Source: Adiantum capillus-veneris (taxonomy: Eukaryota; Streptophyta; Polypodiopsida; Polypodiales; Pteridaceae). Taken from it: a stretch of 64,000 nt of DNA. A model generated the notes under the pieces. That model did not search any database. It worked only from the letters and a program-made list of their open reading frames with translations, and had not been told where the DNA came from. The position numbers and the translations under genes were made by a program. The stretch spans positions 10,194,809 through 10,258,808 of the forward strand of contig CM043959.1 in the NCBI GenBank assembly GCA_014529385.2. The letters are read 5' to 3'. How positions within the stretch are numbered: the first letter of the stretch is position 1; each line of letters opens with the position of its first letter. Shown piece after piece: positions 9,083 to 19,111 of the stretch.

Positions 9083-12000
9083 TTGTCAATTGTCTATACA
9101 AACTGAGTGAAAGTAGGTTAGCTTGAGCTCCTGAATCCAATAGTGCTTTGGCTTTGATTTGGTTGGTCCCTACTTTGCATTCAATGATGGGTTCTTCTTT
9201 GTCATTTCCCATTTCTGTTATACTAACTGCGTTTATTCGTATTGCTTCTTCATTGCGCTGTTTCTGACGCAGTAGTCTTCTTTTCTCCATTCTTTCCTTC
9301 GCCTCGGCTTGCGCTTCCTCCTCAATCTTTTTCTTTTTCTGGACACGCAGCTTTTCTTTATGTATTTTGAGAAGCATGTCTTGTGTTAGCGGCAACAGAT
9401 ACTTTTTCACTCTGCATCCACTAATCCAATTGGGCATTTCTTCTCCGTCTAATGTAGCAAGCTTGACGGCTCCACTTGGTGATAGATCTTTAATCACCAG
9501 AGGTCCCATCCCTCGCTTTTTAAGCTTTTTAGCATGCTGTTTCAGAGTGTAAACTAGGACATAGTCCCCAACTTTAAACTCTTTAGTCCGCACATGCTTA
9601 TCAAAAAATTCCTTTTGTCGCCTTTTTTGAGCGTAGATAGAAGCTACTGCTTTTAGGCGAAGCTCATCTAGCTTTTCCAGGTCATCTATTCTATCAGAGA
9701 GCTCGTGCCCTGTCCACTCTAGATCCTTAGCCACCCTTAAGGTTGAAATCAAGAATTCTAATGGTAAGATAGCATTTAGCCCAAAAACCATGTTATATGG
9801 GGTCGTTCCTATTGATGTTTTATATGCTACCCTATATGCCCATAATGTTGAATGCAACTTCTGGTCCCAGTCAGTTCTCGACTCAGATACAATCTTCGTA
9901 AGGACCGTACATATGGTTTTGTTTGTTGCTTCAGCTTGTCCGTTTGCTTGTGGATGATACGGGGCTGATTTCCTATGGATTACCATGAATTCATCTAGAA
10001 GGATCTCTATCACTTCATTTATGAAATGTGTGCCTCGATCACTCACAATTTCTATTGGCAATCCATATCGTACAAAGACGTATTCATATAGAAATTGTGC
10101 CGTGGTCCTGGCATCTGCTTTTTGAGTTGCCTTTGCTTCGACCCACTTTGTTAGATAGTCTGTAGCCACAACGATGTATTGTGCATGAGTCTTATATGCA
10201 GGAGGTGAAATGGGTCCGACATAATCAATCCCCCATTTTGCAAAAGCTCTTTCCCCCATCATTGGTCTAAGCGGCATATCATCTCTTTTAAGTGGTACTT
10301 TGGTCCGCTGACAGTCATCACACCGTTTAACGTATTCCTCAGCGTCCATATGTAATGTTGGCCACCATATTCCTACGGCTAAGACAAGTTTTGCGGTCTT
10401 ATCACCTGAGAAATGGCCTCCACCTACTCCTCCATGAGCTTGCTCCAAGATTATCACATACTCAGACTCTGATGCGCAAATCCTAAGCTGGTTGTCTTTA
10501 CCTCTCTTATAGAGTTGATCTCCTATTAAAGCGTAATCTCTAGCTTCTGTCTCTACAGATTTCTGACGAGCTTTTGACGTTCCTTCTGGGAAAGTTCTAT
10601 TTGTGAGATATTCAACAATATACTGACTCCATTCTGGAGTGATCATTATCTGATATAATGTTGAATACTCGGCTGGCGGTTTTGATGAACATACAATACA
10701 TACAGTGACATATTCATGTACGCTTTTTTTCATTCCTGGCCAATAGACTCCCAATTGTAACAAATTCCTATATGTGTTCCTTCTTGAACAATGAAATGCA
10801 CATTCCTGAACATGTGCTTCGCACAGATATATACTATATTCCTCAGGATTGATGCATAGTCGTAAAACATGATCATTTCCCAATTGATACAACCTTCCTG
10901 CAATCAATTGAAGACTCTTGGACTGCTGAATAGCAATATGTTTTAGGTTGTAATTTCTTCTATCGAACTCTCCTCCATAGGTTAATAGGTCAACGACATT
11001 TTGAGACCACTTAGGTATCATTTCTATGTTGAACAAGTACGCGTCTGGCATGTCGTCATCTACTCCTATAGGGTCTTCTCCATTCGTCAATCGCGAAAGA
11101 TGGTCAGCTCTAAGATGTGTTTTTCCTTTCTTTACTACTACCGTGAAGTCGAATTCCAGTAAGATAATGAACCATCTCACTATTCTCCCGGTATTGCATG
11201 GTTTATTCACTAGGTAGAGCAAGGCTTGGTGATCCGTAAAAAACACAAACTTGTTGGCTAGAAGATAATGCCGAAATTTCTTCACAGCATATATCATTCC
11301 TAATCCCTCTCTCTCTGTTGTGGTGTAATTCTTCTCTGCATGGTTGAGCTGTCGACTGGCGTAACAGATAGGAAAATCCATGTTTCCTTCTTCTGGCTGA
11401 GCCAGAATGCATCCTATTGCATATGCTGAAGCATCTATGTGCACATGGAATATCTTCTCCCAATCTGGTGATTTCAAGACTGGAGCAGTAATGAGTGCCT
11501 CTTTCAATTTCTTGAATGATTCCTCACATTCCTCTGTCCATTCAAAGTTCACTATTAGCCTGTAAAGTGGTTGGCCTATTATAGCGTACATGTAAATGAA
11601 TCGTCTATAATATCCACAATGTCCCATAAAGCTCTGTACTTGTTTCGCATTGGTTGGTCTAGGCATATCCACTATAACTTTTATCTTCTCTAAATCCATG
11701 GATATTCCGTTTTGTGAGACAATATGTCCCAGAATTCTGCCCTGTCGGACCATAAACACACATTTCTCAGGATTGAGACAAATGCGATATGTCCTACATT
11801 TCTCAAATACTTTTCTTAGGTGTTCTAGATACTCATCTCTCAGTAGAGAATGTACACATAAGTCATCCATGTAGATTTCTAGAAACAGCCTTAAGTATTC
11901 TTTGAAAGCATGCGTCATCAGCCTCTGGAAGGTTGCGGGAGCATTGGTTAGACCAAAAGGCATAACCCGATAAGCATAAATTCCCCACTCCGTTGCAAAA

Positions 12001-14408
12001 GCTGTTTTATGTTGATCTTCCAATGCTATGGCTAGCTGGTTATATCCTGAAAAACCGTCAAGAAAGGAGTATGCTGTTTTCCCTGATACACGCTCTAGAA
12101 CATGATCAGTTATCGGCAGGGGATAATTGTCCCTGATTGTTGCAGCATTCACTTTCTTTAAGTTGACACACACCCGAAGTTTTCCGTTCTTCTTAGGTAC
12201 TACCACAATCGGAGATACCCAATCAGTGTGTTCAATCTCGTATATGAATTCAGCTTCCATTAGCTTATCTATCTCCTCCTTGATTCGCTTAGCAAAAGTA
12301 TCATTATATGTGTATGGTCTCTGTCTGCTAGGCTTTGCGTCTTGTTTCAGTGGGATTGAGTGTTGGCATATCGATGGGTCAACTCCCTTTAAGTCCTTAT
12401 AAGACCATGCAAACACATCCCTATACTCTCTGAGAAGACTCAAAAGTCTCTCTTCCTCGCTTGGAGACAAATCTGTGGCTATGTACACCGGTCTAGGTGT
12501 CTCACCTGGAGCTGCTAAATCAACTTTTTTTTCATCCTCCGGTTCGTCATAAGATTCGTTCTCCTTCCTCTCTCGAATAGGTGGGGTTAATATCACCTTC
12601 CTATCCTCTATTGTGAATTTCCTATAGTGAGAGGGAACATCCATGTTTTCCTTGATTTTGACGTTTTCGTCCTCTCCACTCTCAATTTCTGTAGTCCAAA
12701 CTTCCTTCAGAGTTTTCTTGAGCTCTCTGTACTTGTTTCTACGTTCTAACTTGGACTCCGTGTATTCTCTGTTGCGCTTGTTCTTTTCCGATTTTTGTGT
12801 TTCAGTTTTCGTTCCATTCTTTTGAACTTGATTTCTTGAGCCTCGTTTGTCTTTTCTCATTCTTCCAGAAATCTTATCCTTAACACAATCTTCAGCCTTT
12901 ACTAGCATTAGGAATTGATTTTTTCCTCTTATTCCAGGCATCGGATTGGTTCTAACCCCTTTTGTTTTTTTCTTTGCTCTATAGTGTTTCTGGCGTTGTT
13001 TAGTTTGGTTCGGAAAATCATAAAATCGGACATCCGTTATAGTTTCTTCGTTTCCGCTTGAATTGTCCGTTGACTCGTTGTCTGCTTCATTTCCCCACTC
13101 TGGATGATTGGGGATGTCGTGAAACACCTCTTCTTCATCTTCCTTTTCCAGTGTATCGTTCTTTTCAGTTTCTTTTTTGAGTACAGTTCTCAACATGAAA
13201 TACGGAACCACGTCGTACCCGTCCTTGTCGCAAAATTTCGTTGTGGGATCATCCGGAATTGCACAAACATCTAGGGTTGCTAGAATGTGTGTCCACTCTA
13301 ATGGTTCAAACGTATCCTCTGGAAAGGGTTCTCCTACATAAGTTTCGTCTTCGATAGCCCTTTCTAAAACACATTCTTCTCGTTTCAGACTTCCACATTT
13401 CGAAGCTCCACACATCCATAACTCCTTGGGTTTACCTAACCAAGTTGGAAATTCGGATCCCGCCAAAGTAGCTGAATCAAACTCCTCTACCGGTGTTCGG
13501 TTCACATCTTTGTAGCTATGGTCTTTCAGGTTCACACGTGTAGTGGTTTCCATATTTCTCAAGTATATGTGATCGTAGCCCCAATCTTGGACCATTTTCA
13601 ATTGTCTCATGAATGGTCTTCCCAGTATGATATCATAGTTATTCTCCTTGCCAAAATCGACAATGGCGAAAGTATGTTCGTATTCAATGCCGCAAGAAGT
13701 CACTACAACTTTCTCTAATAACCCCATAGGTTTCTCCATGTGTCCATCTCCTAATTGGAGTTTCAACCTAGTCTTCCTTAGTGCTGGTTTCCCCCATTTT
13801 TTCCAGATTTCTTTTGTAGCTATGGCTACCCCAGCTCCGCTGTCTAGTATTGCTATTGTGTTCACTCCTTGGAATTCAACTGGTAAGGTTGTATTCCCCT
13901 CTTCACCTTCGCAATACTCTCCGACCTTGTTTAAGGGTACAGGCTTAGCGTTCTTTTGTGGCTTGCTCAGCTCCTCTATGCTCTCTTGCAATCTTGATGT
14001 TGGATCTTTTATCCCGAATTTCTCCAAGCATTTTCCTACAGTGGTCCACATATGTGGTCTTAGCCTCAAAAGCTCAGCTAGAGTGATAGTGCATGTCACT
14101 GGTGTTGACAAAATCTCTATCAATCCTTGCGAGTCCATGACTTTTTCTGATGAGATTTTTCGTGAGGGAAGTGCTCTAATCTCGGATTTTGCTTCATACT
14201 CTCCTAAGTATGAAGGTAAGGTTTTCAGTGAATGAGGTTTGCTCTCCATTGTTCTAACAGAGCCCCCATCTCCCCAGTAAGATTGCAGATCCAAGTCTAC
14301 TTGAGATCCTGCCTCAAATTCCACAATGGGAGGATTTCTGATGTCCCTTTCCCCATTTGTCTGATTAGCTTGGCAACTTAGCTCGTTTGCAAAGTTTGCC
14401 TCTCTCAC
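9036..14408 (-). CDS. pol: Pol polyprotein: protease, RT, RNase H, integrase, start of second protease
   Basis: This 1790-codon frame replicates and integrates the element. Visible parts: retropepsin with DSGAG (residues 189-193) and ILGRPF (260-265); RT (about 690-910) with MPFGLTNAPATFQ and active site YMDD (846-849); RNase H with IDAS (D992), TEREGL (E1032) and FTDH (D1059); integrase with D1395, D1457 (SDRG) and E1493. The zinc-binding HHCC module is present twice: H1199/H1206/C1237/C1240 and H1325/H1332/C1363/C1366, each preceded by a similar WSQ..V..LT and LY.LG.D..LR..... stretch, so a block of about 125 residues was duplicated. No chromodomain is visible after the integrase. A second DSGA lies at 1758-1761. 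The first codon shown is GTG; the frame is actually continuous with Gag upstream, interrupted only by one TAA at 14445-14447. Confidence 0.95.
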   Translation of the reverse strand: MREANFANELSCQANQTNGERDIRNPPIVEFEAGSQVDLDLQSYWGDGGSVRTMESKPHSLKTLPSYLGEYEAKSEIRALPSRKISSEKVMDSQGLIEILSTPVTCTITLAELLRLRPHMWTTVGKCLEKFGIKDPTSRLQESIEELSKPQKNAKPVPLNKVGEYCEGEEGNTTLPVEFQGVNTIAILDSGAGVAIATKEIWKKWGKPALRKTRLKLQLGDGHMEKPMGLLEKVVVTSCGIEYEHTFAIVDFGKENNYDIILGRPFMRQLKMVQDWGYDHIYLRNMETTTRVNLKDHSYKDVNRTPVEEFDSATLAGSEFPTWLGKPKELWMCGASKCGSLKREECVLERAIEDETYVGEPFPEDTFEPLEWTHILATLDVCAIPDDPTTKFCDKDGYDVVPYFMLRTVLKKETEKNDTLEKEDEEEVFHDIPNHPEWGNEADNESTDNSSGNEETITDVRFYDFPNQTKQRQKHYRAKKKTKGVRTNPMPGIRGKNQFLMLVKAEDCVKDKISGRMRKDKRGSRNQVQKNGTKTETQKSEKNKRNREYTESKLERRNKYRELKKTLKEVWTTEIESGEDENVKIKENMDVPSHYRKFTIEDRKVILTPPIRERKENESYDEPEDEKKVDLAAPGETPRPVYIATDLSPSEEERLLSLLREYRDVFAWSYKDLKGVDPSICQHSIPLKQDAKPSRQRPYTYNDTFAKRIKEEIDKLMEAEFIYEIEHTDWVSPIVVVPKKNGKLRVCVNLKKVNAATIRDNYPLPITDHVLERVSGKTAYSFLDGFSGYNQLAIALEDQHKTAFATEWGIYAYRVMPFGLTNAPATFQRLMTHAFKEYLRLFLEIYMDDLCVHSLLRDEYLEHLRKVFEKCRTYRICLNPEKCVFMVRQGRILGHIVSQNGISMDLEKIKVIVDMPRPTNAKQVQSFMGHCGYYRRFIYMYAIIGQPLYRLIVNFEWTEECEESFKKLKEALITAPVLKSPDWEKIFHVHIDASAYAIGCILAQPEEGNMDFPICYASRQLNHAEKNYTTTEREGLGMIYAVKKFRHYLLANKFVFFTDHQALLYLVNKPCNTGRIVRWFIILLEFDFTVVVKKGKTHLRADHLSRLTNGEDPIGVDDDMPDAYLFNIEMIPKWSQNVVDLLTYGGEFDRRNYNLKHIAIQQSKSLQLIAGRLYQLGNDHVLRLCINPEEYSIYLCEAHVQECAFHCSRRNTYRNLLQLGVYWPGMKKSVHEYVTVCIVCSSKPPAEYSTLYQIMITPEWSQYIVEYLTNRTFPEGTSKARQKSVETEARDYALIGDQLYKRGKDNQLRICASESEYVIILEQAHGGVGGGHFSGDKTAKLVLAVGIWWPTLHMDAEEYVKRCDDCQRTKVPLKRDDMPLRPMMGERAFAKWGIDYVGPISPPAYKTHAQYIVVATDYLTKWVEAKATQKADARTTAQFLYEYVFVRYGLPIEIVSDRGTHFINEVIEILLDEFMVIHRKSAPYHPQANGQAEATNKTICTVLTKIVSESRTDWDQKLHSTLWAYRVAYKTSIGTTPYNMVFGLNAILPLEFLISTLRVAKDLEWTGHELSDRIDDLEKLDELRLKAVASIYAQKRRQKEFFDKHVRTKEFKVGDYVLVYTLKQHAKKLKKRGMGPLVIKDLSPSGAVKLATLDGEEMPNWISGCRVKKYLLPLTQDMLLKIHKEKLRVQKKKKIEEEAQAEAKERMEKRRLLRQKQRNEEAIRINAVSITEMGNDKEEPIIECKVGTNQIKAKALLDSGAQANLLSLSLYRQLTNDTKLQTEARVKELL

Positions 14409-14444
14409 TTGTTTCCAAAATTCATTGTAATCCTCATCTCTTCC

Positions 14445-14447
14445 TTA
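14445..14447 (-). other. In-frame TAA separating Gag and Pol
   Basis: The Gag stop and the first Pol codons are in the same frame, 13 codons apart, with no other stop between. Pol could be made by stop-codon readthrough as in some retroviruses and plant retroelements, or this may be a simple nonsense mutation in this copy. The following bases are GGAAGA, not the CARYYA context of tobamovirus-type readthrough. Confidence 0.75.
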
Positions 14448-16496
14448 AGACCTCTGTATGACTGGATGAAAACTCTCGACCTCCTGATCGGTTGTGTTCA
14501 ACACTATGCGGTCATCCTTTTGTGTATTTTCAGGCTTTTGTGCACTGGGAGTCTTTTCGGCTACCCGTGAAACGATAGTCTCTTGCTGAATTGGGTTTTC
14601 CTTTCCACAATTCATTGTTTCTTTTGGTGGTTCTAATAAGGCTTGTGCAGTCTCGATCATTCTCTGGCACATTTCAAGTCTCTGCTTTTCCAATTCCGCG
14701 TCTGGGTATGTCAGCCACCTCTGTTCTTGTGTTTGGTTGTTCCTTAACCTAGCTTCGTAAGCTCTCATCAGTGCATCCAATGGTTCGTGTACCTTGTCGA
14801 CTAGCACTGATCCCCCGGAGCTTAAGCTCGTTGTTTCTTTGATACTCTTTTGTTTCGTTCTTTCCGGGCTCATCTCTCGTTTCCCGTTTTGACTCTCAAG
14901 TTTTTCTAATCTAGCTTTAGTTTGCTTTAGTTCCTCAGCTAGAATAGCGTCTTCACGTTCTTTTCTCAACTTCATGCGTGCTTTTCTAGCTTTCCATGTG
15001 TTTTTCTGACTCCGCGGTCCTTGACTAACCATTTCAGTCGCTAACTTTCCATTCTCAGGTTCTCTAGTGGTTTTCTTAGCTTGAGCTCTAGTAACAACTT
15101 GCGTTGGTATCAGAGTTTCATTTTCAGACCCACTGCTGGTAGGAATAGTTTCTAGCATATTCAATGTCGTCTTTTGCACTTTGTTTGGATTCTTTGAACA
15201 ATCCTCAATGAAGTGAGTAACCCCACACTCAGTGCAATAAGCGTTAATTCTAATGACTTCCGTATGTGGGCAAACATTCATCAGATGGTCACCTCCACAC
15301 TTGTAACAGGGTCCTAGTGCTGGTCTTGGTCCCGCTTGATTCGTCCTTTGTGGATATGATGGTCTTTGTCCTGTTAACCCTCCATGAGCTATGAACATCA
15401 AGGTTCTTGCGTCCAAATTGTATCTCTCTTCATCAGAAGCACTTGTAACTGTTGGTGTTCCAACATTCCCCATCATGCCCCATGGTTCTGGTTGTTTTGG
15501 TTCTTCTGGTGGGTAATAAACTGTCGGAGACATGTGTGCACCCGATTCTTCGTAATAAGCTTGAACAGGCACTAAGGCTTGTTCTTCCTGATTCTCTAAG
15601 GTTGGTGCATATCTAATGCCCACTGGTCTTGCTCCTGGTAAAGGTGGTTGTTGTCCCAATACCGGTTGCGGTCTTTCTATCCCCATAGGTCCAGGTACAT
15701 TTCCCGTTGGGTATCGAGGTACTGGATGTATCTGAGGTGGTGCTAATTGAGCAGGAGGCGCATACTGGCGCTCCCTTACATACCCTTTGTTGTAATAACA
15801 CTCCTCTGTTGGATGATTTGTCCATTTTTTTTCAATAGCACACCATTTCAGTGTTTTTGGCAATGGTTTTTGGTATGGTGCCATCCTTTTTAGAGCATCT
15901 TCTATCATTTGCTCTACATTTGGCATGTTTATTGTTTGAACATTCTTTTTAGTGGTAGTCTCGCTCGCTACGGAGGAGGAACTACTGGATGCAAAATCTG
16001 TATCCGCTGACACCTCTCCATAAACCGTACAGTTATCCACTAAGTACAATGCCTCTCTCGTTACTTGCTCGAAACTTGTACAAGCTTTCAAGTGCAAGTC
16101 CTTCTTGAGAGTGTCGTTCCTCAGTCCCTCAATAAAGAGAACAGATAGTCTGTCATCTTGTGGTCGTTCACGTACTGGACATCTCTCAATGTATTGTTTG
16201 AAGCGAAGTGACGCTTCCTTCACTTTTTCGTGTTCTCTCTGTTTAAAAGCATATATTTGTGAGACCGTATTGTGCTTAATCCCTCGTTTTGAGAATTCCT
16301 CAGCAAACTCTCTTAGCAAATGGTCAATGTCATGGAATCCCCCAATGTTCATTGGTTGAAACCATGTCAATGCAGTACCTTCTAGAGTAAGACCAAATCC
16401 CTCGTATTGTGTATGGAAATCTGTTATCTGCTCAGCTCTTAAGACTTTCTTAAAGAGTGACACATGTGCATACGGATCTCCTGAACCACCATACAC
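14445..16496 (-). CDS. gag: Gag: capsid and two zinc knuckles
   Basis: Residues 1-155 form a typical retrotransposon Gag domain (GGSGDPYAHV, LEGTALTWFQ, LREFAEEF, RFKQYIERCP, FIEGL). A proline-rich linker follows, then two zinc knuckles of spacing CX2CX3HX4C at 397-409 (CYKCGGDHLMNVC) and 421-433 (CTECGVTHFIEDC), one residue shorter than the usual CX2CX4HX4C. An earlier Cys/His stretch at 219-233 may be a degenerate knuckle. The C-terminal third is charged and partly coiled-coil. The frame has no AUG at its start and opens after a TAG near 16523, overlapping the upstream ORF by about 85 bases in the -1 frame, so Gag probably depends on frameshifting or has been separated by mutation. Confidence 0.9.
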   Translation of the reverse strand: MYGGSGDPYAHVSLFKKVLRAEQITDFHTQYEGFGLTLEGTALTWFQPMNIGGFHDIDHLLREFAEEFSKRGIKHNTVSQIYAFKQREHEKVKEASLRFKQYIERCPVRERPQDDRLSVLFIEGLRNDTLKKDLHLKACTSFEQVTREALYLVDNCTVYGEVSADTDFASSSSSSVASETTTKKNVQTINMPNVEQMIEDALKRMAPYQKPLPKTLKWCAIEKKWTNHPTEECYYNKGYVRERQYAPPAQLAPPQIHPVPRYPTGNVPGPMGIERPQPVLGQQPPLPGARPVGIRYAPTLENQEEQALVPVQAYYEESGAHMSPTVYYPPEEPKQPEPWGMMGNVGTPTVTSASDEERYNLDARTLMFIAHGGLTGQRPSYPQRTNQAGPRPALGPCYKCGGDHLMNVCPHTEVIRINAYCTECGVTHFIEDCSKNPNKVQKTTLNMLETIPTSSGSENETLIPTQVVTRAQAKKTTREPENGKLATEMVSQGPRSQKNTWKARKARMKLRKEREDAILAEELKQTKARLEKLESQNGKREMSPERTKQKSIKETTSLSSGGSVLVDKVHEPLDALMRAYEARLRNNQTQEQRWLTYPDAELEKQRLEMCQRMIETAQALLEPPKETMNCGKENPIQQETIVSRVAEKTPSAQKPENTQKDDRIVLNTTDQEVESFHPVIQRS

Positions 16497-17722
16497 TTGG
16501 CTACTTGAAATGGTCTCATATGTCTATGATCTGCTACCAATCTCATTGCTCCTGTGTCTCGGCTAAAGCTTTCTCTAGCACCATGGACTTCATGGGTTAC
16601 CCTTGTCGGTTCCTCTGCCCTGAATCTACTACTGGGAGGTAAATGTGATGGTTCCGCTTCAAACCTTGGACCTGGAGTGGTATAGGTGGGGATTGGAACT
16701 GCACTACCTCGATTCGTCTCCATTGACTCTCTGGAATGTAATGATCCCATTGGTCCGAGCTTCGAGTCCCAAGGTTGACTGAAAGAGTCAGCAACCTGCG
16801 TTCTTTGTCCTCCTGTTGTCATTGATTTTTGCACTCCAGTTGTTGGTGCTGGTCTATGTGAGCTAGAAGTAACATAATACTGATGTAGTGGTCCCCCAAA
16901 GTATGTATATCCTTCTAATTCTTTCTTGACCATTGTTGAGTATTGCCTGCCATACTTATCGTAAGCGGCAATTTTCACTTCCGATCCCTCTGTGTAGGTA
17001 AAGACATAGAGTCTTTTTTTGTCTGTCAACTCTCCGGTGTAGGGTTCTTCACATCTATAATAGAGATCTTGCTCCCCATTATTATATTTGTATAGCCCCA
17101 CATAGATGTTATCAGTGTTGATCCTTATAGTTTCATTCTCTCTTCTTAACCTCGCATTAGGGAAGTTCATTATTGGTGCTTTCTCCTCGATTTCTTCATC
17201 TATTTTGGCTTTGGTGCCCATCAATCCCCACTTGTCCACAATGCTAGGGTTTAGGACTACCAAGTACATGGTACCCTCGTCATCTAGATATCTATCTCCG
17301 CTATAGCTCACAGGCACTAAGTCCTTGAACTCACTAGGTCTATCTTCTATCTTTACACAATAGCGGTCCATTCCATCTTTGTAGATCTTGGCACCTTGCT
17401 CATTGTCGTACTGGTATTTTATGAACAATAGCTTCATGGTGGCGGAAGGGTTTGATGATCCTGCTGCCATATTTTCTCTGTTGTTCAGGTTCAAGTGTTC
17501 CAAGTTTTCGGTGAAAATCTCGTAAGATCTCTCCGAAGAAGTATCAGAAACACTTCCTTCAAAGATCGGCTCTAATGGTTGCACCCAACTTTGGTTTACA
17601 CTTCCCTCGCTTGATATGACACTTGCTGGTTCCCCTTGTTTTGGTTGATTATTCCGGAGATTCCTGCCCGATCTCAAATTCATCAATTCCCTTAAAGGAC
17701 TGTAACTTTTCCGTCTCGGCAA
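16439..17722 (-). CDS. N-terminal ORF upstream of Gag (427 aa)
   Basis: It starts with a good AUG (MPRRKSYSPLRELMN) following the 1.4-kb leader, and is the first AUG-initiated long frame after the primer site. Residues 1-100 are basic and Ser/Asn-rich; about 95-280 look globular (KLLFIKYQYDNEQG, YRCEEPYTGELTDKKRLYVF); the rest is low complexity with Pro, Ser and Thr. I do not recognise the fold. The end overlaps Gag in a different frame: this frame reads RPFQVAK where the -1 frame reads ETISSSQVYGGSGDP, entering the Gag domain. It is therefore likely the N-terminal part of an ORF1-Gag fusion. No classical slippery heptamer is obvious in the overlap. Confidence 0.75.
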   Translation of the reverse strand: MPRRKSYSPLRELMNLRSGRNLRNNQPKQGEPASVISSEGSVNQSWVQPLEPIFEGSVSDTSSERSYEIFTENLEHLNLNNRENMAAGSSNPSATMKLLFIKYQYDNEQGAKIYKDGMDRYCVKIEDRPSEFKDLVPVSYSGDRYLDDEGTMYLVVLNPSIVDKWGLMGTKAKIDEEIEEKAPIMNFPNARLRRENETIRINTDNIYVGLYKYNNGEQDLYYRCEEPYTGELTDKKRLYVFTYTEGSEVKIAAYDKYGRQYSTMVKKELEGYTYFGGPLHQYYVTSSSHRPAPTTGVQKSMTTGGQRTQVADSFSQPWDSKLGPMGSLHSRESMETNRGSAVPIPTYTTPGPRFEAEPSHLPPSSRFRAEEPTRVTHEVHGARESFSRDTGAMRLVADHRHMRPFQVAKCMVVQEIRMHMCHSLRKS

Positions 17723-19093
17723 TTTGTTTTCCTCAAGTTTTTGTGGTCAGAATTGATCCAAACTGATTGATACTTGGTCAATTGTTTAATCTTGTCAGTT
17801 GGACAACTTCTGTTTCATCAAGTGAGAATTTTGTTACTGTTATGCTGAAAATGACATTATACGCGTATGATGTCTTTTTTCACAGATTTTGACTATTTTG
17901 GTTATGCTCACTCTCAGTGGCCCCTTTATGCTCTGTTCACTCACAAAATTCAGTTTGAACTCTGTTTGAGCAAGTTATGGCTAATTTAGGCTTTTCTTGG
18001 CAATTTTCCGCTTTTGACTTGTTTTTTGGGTCAATTGTTATCCAAATGGGATGAAACTTGAAATATAACCTCTAGACAGCTATTACAATGGATCTGTGTT
18101 AGCAAAGTATCAAAATATGTCCAAAATTAGGTCAAAGACATTATACGCGTATGATGTCTTTTTCATCAATTTGGGTCCAAACTTGATATTTATGCTTCCT
18201 ACAGTGTTTGTAACAATCTTGTCAGGTCAGATTTCAAAAATAAGCAGTGGATGTGCCAAAAGACATTATACGCGTATGATGTCTTTTGTCCCAGATTTTG
18301 ACTATTTTTGGTTTTAAGCCTTCTCTAATGTTTATAATTGAGTTTCAAGTGTTTTTGTCAGGTTTGAATGTAAAATCAAGATCTGAATCCAAAATTTCCT
18401 ATTCCTTGCGTTTCTTGGACTCCGACTTGTCTTTTTGGGTTTCTTTGAGTGTTAATGCTCTTGTTTTAAGTTGATCTTAGGGTAAAACCCCCTTTCTAAA
18501 CACTCTGGCAATGTCAAATTTTCAATTTTAGTCTCTGTTTAGGTCCTAAGACATCATACGCGTATGATGTCTAAAGTTGCAGATTTCCAGTTTTTCAGCA
18601 CAGAACTCTTCCAATAGCTCTTTTAAGTGCTCAGCAACAATCAGTTACACAGAAAATTTTTCTGAACTTTGTTTATTGCATATTTCACTACCAAAGCGAC
18701 TTTTTCAGTGATCTAACATGCAATCAAACACATCAAGCAAATAGAACACCAATTGATAGCTCTAGATCAGGATCAAATCAGGCCCTACCTAAGCTACTTC
18801 TAATCATAAAATGGATTTTTTTGCAATTGAAAATATAAAGAGATTTACTACCACACAAGGAGTAGCAAATGATTTTTATGTCAACAACCACTTAAACACC
18901 ATCAAAAACAATCTAATCTAAGCTAGACTAAAAATACTATCAACGCGGAAGACCCAGGAATACCCCACTTCCTAGTATCTCTCGAGACCTTTGGAGTCCA
19001 CCACTCCTAGATCTTTTCTAACTAAAGTATACAAAGTAGTTTATACGACTCACCTCGTAGGATTAGTCTAAGGTCACCTACTTAGGGCTCTCG
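17723..19093 (-). other. Leader region of element C with four palindromes
   Basis: Non-coding sequence between primer site and first AUG. It holds palindromes at 17852-17875, 18136-18159, 18261-18284 and 18549-18572; the first three have T instead of C in the left arm (GACATTATACG). It is AT-rich near 18640-18960. It would contain packaging and dimerisation signals if these are cis-acting. Confidence 0.75.
17852..18572. repeat. Cluster of four copies of the 24-bp palindrome
   Basis: Same site as at 5438-6448, now on the other side of the coding region. Three copies carry one arm mismatch (CATTATACG versus CATCATACG); the fourth, at 18549, is perfect. Spacers of about 100-290 bases are unrelated in sequence. 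Confidence 0.95.
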
Positions 19094-19111
19094 TCCCCGG
19101 CAGCGGCGCCA
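19094..19111 (-). other. Primer-binding site of element C
   Basis: TGGCGCCGCTGCCGGGGA on the minus strand, identical to those of A and B although the flanking leader sequences of C and A are otherwise unrelated. Confidence 0.9.
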
